The position numbers and the translations under genes were made by a program. A DNA stretch of 7,811 bases, taken from assembly GCA_003135995.1 (NCBI GenBank), contig PNBM01000128.1, positions 10,394 to 18,204 of the forward strand. The letters are read 5' to 3'. Position 1 is the stretch's first letter. The number at the start of each line of letters is the position of its first letter. Below the pieces are notes generated by a model, which saw only the letters and a list, made by a program, of their open reading frames with translations, did not search any database and was not told the DNA's origin. Shown in pieces: positions 1-4,402 of the stretch. This DNA is from Ignavibacteriota bacterium. Its GTDB lineage: Bacteria; Bacteroidota; Ignavibacteria; Tepidaquicellales; Tepidaquicellaceae.

Positions 1-46
<46 letters not shown>

Positions 47-51
47 CAAAG

Positions 52-90
52 AAAACCTCAAAGACTTAATTGGCTTTGAGGTTTTAATAT
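52..90. terminator. hairpin terminator between tRNA-fMet and the convergent T9SS gene
   Basis: A perfect 12-bp stem (52-63 with 74-85, core CCTCAAAG/CTTTGAGG) encloses a 10-nt loop. On the + strand the core is followed by TTTTAATATTTT, suited to ending the tRNA transcript. On the - strand the same core is followed by TTTTCTTTG, so it may also end the transcript of the gene at 148-1389. Two-way use is inferred from symmetry and from the convergent layout. Confidence 0.8.
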
Positions 91-147
91 TTTAAACGAT
101 TTTATTAATAAAGTAATTGTGTTCAAATTAGTGGTTTAACAATTGAT

Positions 148-1389
148 TTATTTAATTAAAATCATTTTCTTAGTTTCCCGATAATCTCCTGCTTCAATTC
201 TGTAAAAATATATTCCGCTTGAATATTCAATTGCGTTCCATTGTGTTTCGTAAGTTCCCGGATTAAGTTTCTCATTAATCAGAGTTGAGATTTCTCTTCC
301 TGTAACATCAAAGATTTTTAAAATTACATTACTCGATTTTGAAACATCAAATTTAATATTGGTAATTGGATTAAATGGATTAGGGTAATTTTGAAATAAG
401 AAATAAGAACTAATAATTTTATTATTTGAATTGTTTATAAAAGTGGAACCACCATTTGTTGTTTTTAAAACAAGATCTCTATTACCAACTATCCAACCTG
501 TATAAATATTAATAAAACTAAAATCGTTATATCTAAATGAAGAATCTGGATATTGTCTAACCCAATTAATTCCAGCATTAGATGTTCTATAAAATTTTGA
601 GGAATCGCCAATCATATAACCAACATTTTTATTATAAAATTTTATTATATTTATTTGTTCAGAGGATGTAAAAGTCCGATGCCAGTTGTATCCGCCATCT
701 GTTGTTTTCAAAACTAATCCGGAGTCATTTGTTCCTGCAAGATATCCATTTAATGAATCTGTATAAAAAAAATCATTATATATTGTGCCGCTTGGCAAAT
801 TGATTTGATTCCAATTAAAACCGCCATTTGAAGTTTTAAAGAAATAATAATATTCATCTAAATAATATCCATTAGCAGTATCAAGAAATAATATTTTTTT
901 CAAATAGGAACTTGGTGTAGTAATTGCCGTCCAGATACTTCCTCCATCTGTTGTTTTATAAATAGTTTGACCACCAGAACGAAAACCAGTCATTTCATTG
1001 ATAAAATATAAATTATTAATATAATCCATTGGCGAAGAGTAAAGAAATTGCCAGTTAGCTCCTCCATCTGTAGTTTTTCGCACTTGATAAAACCAAGGAT
1101 TTCCAGATATAGCTGTTGATATAAAACCCGTTAAGGCATTAACAAAACTTGCACCATAGCAATAAAGATAAGGTACTTGAAAAACATTAGTCCACGTAGA
1201 ACCTAAATTTGTAGTTTTATATACACACGCATCGTAACTGATAATATAACCCCCTTGAGAATTTTTAAATTGGGCATAATAAAAATTCCTTCCAGCCGAA
1301 TCTACTATTGTTTTTTGCCAACTCGATTGAGAATTACTACAATTAACTATTATAAAAATGAGTATTGCTATTTTTAAACTTATTTTCAT
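148..1389 (-). CDS. secreted seven-repeat beta-propeller protein with T9SS type A sorting domain
   Basis: This 413-aa protein starts at an ATG and has a signal peptide at about residues 1-22 (K2/K6, hydrophobic 7-15). Residues 58-317 hold seven copies of a K-T-T/S-[DN]-G-G-x-x-W-like motif, beginning near 58, 105, 145, 185, 228, 268 and 309, about 40 residues apart. Most blades also carry a [TN]G[FYW] or VGY turn. This pattern is typical of BNR/Ycf48-like propellers and predicts seven blades. Residues 329-413 form a type A C-terminal sorting domain: NYPNPFNP near 334, a beta-rich core, SGIYFYRIEAG and a final KKMILIK. By family knowledge such proteins cross the outer membrane by T9SS and are released or surface-attached. 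The ligand or substrate is not recognisable, and similarity to the photosystem II factor Ycf48 is of fold only. C17 lies in a poor lipobox (IVNC), so a lipoprotein is less likely. No clear Shine-Dalgarno precedes the start. Confidence 0.88.
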   Translation of the reverse strand: MKISLKIAILIFIIVNCSNSQSSWQKTIVDSAGRNFYYAQFKNSQGGYIISYDACVYKTTNLGSTWTNVFQVPYLYCYGASFVNALTGFISTAISGNPWFYQVRKTTDGGANWQFLYSSPMDYINNLYFINEMTGFRSGGQTIYKTTDGGSIWTAITTPSSYLKKILFLDTANGYYLDEYYYFFKTSNGGFNWNQINLPSGTIYNDFFYTDSLNGYLAGTNDSGLVLKTTDGGYNWHRTFTSSEQINIIKFYNKNVGYMIGDSSKFYRTSNAGINWVRQYPDSSFRYNDFSFINIYTGWIVGNRDLVLKTTNGGSTFINNSNNKIISSYFLFQNYPNPFNPITNIKFDVSKSSNVILKIFDVTGREISTLINEKLNPGTYETQWNAIEYSSGIYFYRIEAGDYRETKKMILIK

Positions 1390-1465
1390 GATCTTGTAAT
1401 AAATTTTTATAAAATAATTTTATTTTATTTTCAGTCTTAAAAATATTTCTAACTGATGATATAAT

Positions 1466-1495
1466 ATTGTGAATCATATTAAACTTATTCACAAT
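1466..1495. repeat. 9-bp perfect inverted repeat, possible operator
   Basis: ATTGTGAAT (1466-1474) and ATTCACAAT (1487-1495) are exact reverse complements separated by 12 bases, so their centres are 21 bases (about two helical turns) apart. That suits a dimeric DNA-binding protein contacting one face of the helix. It lies 77 bases upstream of the T9SS gene start. Regulatory use is inferred, and a chance repeat in AT-rich DNA is possible. Confidence 0.3.
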
Positions 1496-1683
1496 TTTAG
1501 AAATAATCAATAAACTAATTATTCAAAGATTAATGTTAATATTTTTTACTGATTAACTAAAATCCTCAGAAGCTATTTGAATATTCAACTTTTCTTACAT
1601 TTGATTCAAATAATTTCAAGAAATGAAAATATCATCTTCAATACAACTTATGTAACTACAATCGCTATCAATAACGATTTGAT

Positions 1684-1712
1684 TTGTTTAAGAAAAAGAG
1701 AGTTGTTATTTT
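1684..1712 (+). promoter_or_regulatory. weak candidate promoter for yajQ
   Basis: TTGTTT (1684-1689) and TATTTT (1707-1712) are separated by 17 bases and lie about 25 bases ahead of the yajQ ATG. The match to a sigma70 consensus is partial (three and four of six), and AT-rich DNA gives such matches by chance. The imperfect inverted repeat at 1660-1679 sits just upstream of the -35-like box. Confidence 0.25.
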
Positions 1713-1736
1713 AAATATATTTTAACAAAAATTAAT

Positions 1737-2234
1737 ATGGCTACCCAGAATTCTTTCGATATTGTATCGCAAATAGATTTTCAGGAGGTTGACAATGCTG
1801 TTAACCAGGCTTTAAAAGAAATCAAGCAAAGATACGACCTTAAAGGAACCAATAGCGAAGTTATACTTAATAAAAAAGATAAAAAAATAAATATCGAATC
1901 GAAAGATGATTTTCATCTGAGAACCGTTCTCGATATTTTGCAAAATAAAATGATAAAAAGGGGAATATCCCTGAAAGCATTAGCACCCGGAGAAATAGAA
2001 CAGAGTCCATCGGGAAATGTTAAACAGGAAATAGCCATTCAGCAGGGTATTGACAAGGATAACGGAAGGTTAATCGTAAAAATAATAAAGGACAGCAAAT
2101 TAAGAGTACAGGCTGCAATACAGGACGAACAGGTAAGGGTTACAGGAAAGTCCAAGGATGATTTACAGGAAGTGATGAGAATACTAAAAGAAGCGGATTT
2201 AAAATTTGCAGTGCAGTTTACAAACTATAGATAA
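1737..2234 (+). CDS. yajQ: YajQ family nucleotide/cyclic di-GMP-binding protein
   Basis: The 165-aa protein has the usual length of the family (E. coli YajQ is about 163). It matches throughout: an N-terminal SFDIVSQIDFQEVDNA, RYDLKG at 32-37, the central IIKDSKLRVQAAI segment at 116-128, VRVTGKSKDDLQ at 133-144, and a C-terminal FAVQFTNYR. The family is cytoplasmic with two ferredoxin-like folds. Members have been reported to bind c-di-GMP and to affect virulence and phage transcription in other bacteria, but the role in this lineage is unknown. There is no Shine-Dalgarno before the ATG; the preceding bases are A/T only. The amidase gene follows 62 bases downstream on the same strand with no terminator between, so co-transcription is plausible. 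Confidence 0.95.
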   Translation: MATQNSFDIVSQIDFQEVDNAVNQALKEIKQRYDLKGTNSEVILNKKDKKINIESKDDFHLRTVLDILQNKMIKRGISLKALAPGEIEQSPSGNVKQEIAIQQGIDKDNGRLIVKIIKDSKLRVQAAIQDEQVRVTGKSKDDLQEVMRILKEADLKFAVQFTNYR

Positions 2235-2265
2235 AGCATCAAATGTTAAATGTTAAATGTTAAAG
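2235..2265 (+). repeat. stop-adjacent AAATGTT tandem repeat (copy 1)
   Basis: Three exact tandem copies of AAATGTT (2241-2261) are followed by AAAG. The array begins six bases (AGCATC) after the yajQ stop codon. A second copy of the same element, with two units, lies after the amidase gene at the same distance from its stop. It sits in the yajQ-amidase spacer and shows no hairpin. Confidence 0.75.
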
Positions 2266-2296
2266 TAAAAAAACAAAATTCATTAATTAAATATCA

Positions 2297-3109
2297 TTGA
2301 GAGTCAAATATTTTACAATATTAATTTCATTAACACTTTTAATATTCCTGATTCTGCCCATAAGAAATTCTAATCTTAAAGGCAGTGAAACAAGGAATGG
2401 TAGAAGAATCGAAACGGTAGTCATTGACCCGGGGCATGGCGGGAAGGACCCCGGAACAATTGGTCTGTCGGGAATATATGAAAAAAATATTGTATTACCC
2501 ATCGGGTTAAAGGTAAAAGAATATTTGGTTAAAGGGTATGGTGACCTTAAAGTAATTATGACCAGGGATAAAGATGAATTCATTGAATTAAAATCCAGAG
2601 GGAAAATTGCAAATGACAATTCAGGAGACTTATTTGTAAGCATACACTGCAATGCAAGGAAAAGTGACGAGAATGATAAAAACGGATTTGAAATATATGT
2701 TCTTGACCTCAACAGATTAAACGAAGCCATCGACGTTACATTGAACGAGAACAAATTTTTAGATTTGCAAAAAGTTAAAGTTGATTCGAACAAACTAAAA
2801 TTAAACAGGATAATTTGTTCAATCGCACAAAATTCATTTCTTAAAAACGGTACAAGATTTTCCGATATACTTCAGACAGAAATTGTAAAAGGAACAAAAC
2901 TTGAGAGCAGGGGAGTAATGCAGGCGGGATTTTTTGTTTTGCTTGGTGCATCGATGCCTACAGTACTTATAGAGTGCGGATATTTATCAAATAAAGCTGA
3001 CGAAGATTATTTGAAATCGGATAAAGGAAAAGAAGATGTTGCCAAATCAATATATAAATCCATAAGACTTTTCAAATTCGATTATGATTTTGAGAACAAA
3101 TCTGAATAA
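2297..3109 (+). CDS. N-acetylmuramoyl-L-alanine amidase (Amidase_3 family), TTG start
   Basis: The 270-aa enzyme should cleave the amide bond between muramic acid and the stem peptide in the periplasm, as AmiA/B/C do in cell separation. An uncleaved anchor or signal peptide spans about 5-21. The zinc amidase domain covers about 38-262: VVIDPGHGGKDPG with H47, E62 in YEKNIVL, H117 in VSIHCNA, and the catalytic E226 in VLIECGYLSN. The stretch between H117 and E226 is where regulated Ami enzymes carry an inhibitory helix; whether one exists here is not determined. The frame opens only at 2291 after a TAA at 2288-2290, and the only usual start codon before the signal sequence is TTG at 2297; the first internal ATG is at residue 88. 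No Shine-Dalgarno is visible. A strong terminator lies downstream. Confidence 0.93.
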   Translation: MRVKYFTILISLTLLIFLILPIRNSNLKGSETRNGRRIETVVIDPGHGGKDPGTIGLSGIYEKNIVLPIGLKVKEYLVKGYGDLKVIMTRDKDEFIELKSRGKIANDNSGDLFVSIHCNARKSDENDKNGFEIYVLDLNRLNEAIDVTLNENKFLDLQKVKVDSNKLKLNRIICSIAQNSFLKNGTRFSDILQTEIVKGTKLESRGVMQAGFFVLLGASMPTVLIECGYLSNKADEDYLKSDKGKEDVAKSIYKSIRLFKFDYDFENKSE

Positions 3110-3133
3110 AGTATTAAATGTTAAATGTTAAAG
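3110..3133 (+). repeat. stop-adjacent AAATGTT tandem repeat (copy 2)
   Basis: Two exact AAATGTT units (3116-3129) followed by AAAG start six bases (AGTATT) after the amidase stop codon. Including the stop-codon region, it matches the copy after yajQ except for two C/T differences, one fewer unit and the base after AAAG. Confidence 0.75.
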
Positions 3134-3184
3134 CAAAAGGGTATGAAATAAGGTAGTTTTAAGATTGATACTTAGATTTTGGGC

Positions 3185-3219
3185 AAAAAAAAAGCTGTTC
3201 ATCCGAACAGCTTTTTTTT
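3185..3219. terminator. bidirectional rho-independent terminator
   Basis: GCTGTTC (3194-3200), loop ATCC and GAACAGC (3205-3211) form a 7-bp stem flanked by nine A on the left and eight T on the right. This gives a U-tract on both strands. It sits between the convergent amidase and rlpA genes, only three bases past the rlpA stop, and should end both transcripts. Confidence 0.92.
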
Positions 3220-3222
3220 ATC

Positions 3223-4140
3223 TTAAATTTTAACTAACCGTACATTTAAATTCATATTTTCGAGTGTATTTCTGTCATAAAGCGTCTCATCTTCTGTGTT
3301 ATAATTTCCTACAAATATTTTCAGGTTAGTGGAGTCTTTAGAAACAATTTCAAACATGAAAATGGTTTCCAAATTAGCAGACCCTAATTTTCCAATCAGT
3401 TCATCAACATCAACTTTTTCACCATCCGTATTTATTTCAAGAGTATAACCATGTAAAGCATTTTTGAAATCTCTGATCTCATAATACTTATTATTGGTTC
3501 TACTATTGGCGTGCGAGTTTAATGTTGAAAGTGCATCGTCCGAATTATTCTCGAGAACGAGAATTTTTACCTTTTTGAAGGTGCTAAGTACATCTTTAAA
3601 ATTACCCTGAGTGAAGTCGGTACTTTCGCTGATTTCATTATTGTATTCAACGAAAATTCTGGCTTTGCTTGGAATTACATCTTCAAAAAGATTAGTTTTA
3701 ACCGAATTGCCGATGAGTGAGCCATCATCATTATCATTTTCCGGATAATAAATCTGAATTTTCACCGTTGCTAATCCTCCCATTTCCAGGTCTCTCTTTG
3801 CAGCATAAGACAAATCTATAATACGACCATGAGCATATGGTCCTCTATCATTAACCCTAACGATAGTAGATTTACCATTTTCAACGTTAGTAACTTTGAG
3901 TAATGTGTTGAAAGGTAAAGTTTTATGAGCTGCGGTGTAGTCATTGGTATTGAATCGTTCGCCACTTGCGGTTTTTCTGCCATTAAAACCGGGGCCATAC
4001 CAGGACGCAACACCAGTTTCTGAGAATTCTGAGTGAGATCCGGAAGTTTGGGCAAATAGGTTAAATTGATGCATATAACTAATTGGATTTATTAAAATTA
4101 ATGCGAATATTAATATCGCACTCATTTTAAGTTTTTGCAA
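3223..4140 (-). CDS. rlpA: RlpA-like septal lytic transglycosylase, DPBB plus divergent SPOR-like domain
   Basis: Counted from the TTG at 4140-4138, the protein has 305 aa. It has a signal peptide of about 31 residues (QKLK, hydrophobic core, NLFAQ). A double-psi beta-barrel domain follows at about 43-132 with RlpA hallmarks: GVASWYGPGFNGRKTASGERF (E61), AAHKTLPFN (H72), VNDRGP (D98) and RIIDLS (D109). The last ~75 residues (from about 232) have a SPOR-like layout (YTLEINT... LKIFVGNY... VRLVKI), but this is weak. RlpA cleaves glycan strands lacking stem peptides at the septum, and SPOR domains bind such strands. The frame is open upstream to a GTG at 4191, but that start would put a charged stretch before the signal peptide. 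The TTG has an AGGAGAG site at ideal spacing, so it was preferred. No lipobox Cys is present, unlike E. coli RlpA. Confidence 0.9.
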   Translation of the reverse strand: MQKLKMSAILIFALILINPISYMHQFNLFAQTSGSHSEFSETGVASWYGPGFNGRKTASGERFNTNDYTAAHKTLPFNTLLKVTNVENGKSTIVRVNDRGPYAHGRIIDLSYAAKRDLEMGGLATVKIQIYYPENDNDDGSLIGNSVKTNLFEDVIPSKARIFVEYNNEISESTDFTQGNFKDVLSTFKKVKILVLENNSDDALSTLNSHANSRTNNKYYEIRDFKNALHGYTLEINTDGEKVDVDELIGKLGSANLETIFMFEIVSKDSTNLKIFVGNYNTEDETLYDRNTLENMNLNVRLVKI

Positions 4141-4145
4141 TGTAT

Positions 4146-4152
4146 CTCTCCT
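4146..4152 (-). promoter_or_regulatory. ribosome binding site deciding the rlpA TTG start
   Basis: Read on the - strand, AGGAGAG is followed by ATACA and then TTG, so the core AGGAG is seven bases from the start codon. This is the best Shine-Dalgarno in the window. It supports the TTG over the GTG 51 bases upstream and the ATG (4125-4123) five codons further on. Confidence 0.75.
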
Positions 4153-4277
4153 GTTTATTTTATGAAAAATCGAAATAAAATAGGACAGCACTTTTTTAAT
4201 AAATCAATTAGTGCACATTTTATTTTAAAGAACGGAATATATTATTTATATTCTTATATTCTGAAATATAGAAACTC

Positions 4278-4306
4278 AAGATAAAAAGTTTAGTTCAGAA
4301 TGTCAA
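4278..4306 (-). promoter_or_regulatory. sigma70-like promoter for rlpA
   Basis: On the - strand a perfect TTGACA (4306-4301) is followed by a 17-base spacer and TATCTT (4283-4278), four of six matches to TATAAT. Transcription would start near 4271 and leave a leader of about 130 nt before the TTG start. It lies in the 262-base gap after the upstream 994-aa gene, so rlpA probably has its own promoter. Confidence 0.5.
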
Positions 4307-4402
4307 GTATAAAAGGTATGAAAAAATAGCTTCATCTTTTTATTGAGTTTTAAATAGGATAATGTGATAACATAATTTAAGAGTTAAGTATATAATTATA
4401 TG

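Larger units (their letters stand above)
1390..1736. other. 347-base divergent intergenic region
   Basis: This very AT-rich region separates the - strand T9SS gene from + strand yajQ and should hold promoters for both. No credible coding frame or structured RNA gene was seen. It contains a perfect 9-bp inverted repeat (1466-1474/1487-1495), an imperfect 9-bp one (AATCGCTAT 1660-1668/ATAACGATT 1671-1679, one mismatch) and a weak promoter-like pair ahead of yajQ, listed separately. No convincing promoter was seen for the T9SS gene, although TATAAT-like strings are frequent by chance in such AT-rich DNA. Confidence 0.7.

Noticed and set aside
1338..1389. Lipoprotein signal on the T9SS protein (C17)
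   Set aside because: The residue before Cys is Asn, which does not fit a lipobox, and T9SS type A cargo normally has a type I signal peptide.
1468..1493. CRP/FNR-type site from TGTGA...TCACA
   Set aside because: The half-sites are 16 bases apart, not the 6 required for CRP.
2241..2264. CRISPR-like or VNTR array
   Set aside because: The units are only 7 bases, with no spacers and just three copies, so this is a short tandem repeat.
2287..2793. 168-codon open frame on the - strand opposite the amidase gene
   Set aside because: It lies wholly against a well-supported Amidase_3 coding region, and its translation is low-complexity Ser/Leu/Phe-rich with no recognisable motif.
3816..4055. 79-codon open frame on the - strand within rlpA, another phase
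   Set aside because: It overlaps the conserved DPBB domain of rlpA and has no recognisable product.
4141..4191. GTG start for rlpA at 4191, adding 17 residues
   Set aside because: The added segment puts basic residues before a normal signal peptide and has no good ribosome site, whereas the TTG at 4140 does.
4390..4401. 12-bp palindrome ATATAATTATAT just after the REC-PPDK_N stop as a terminator
   Set aside because: It is A/T only, has no loop and is not followed by a T-run.
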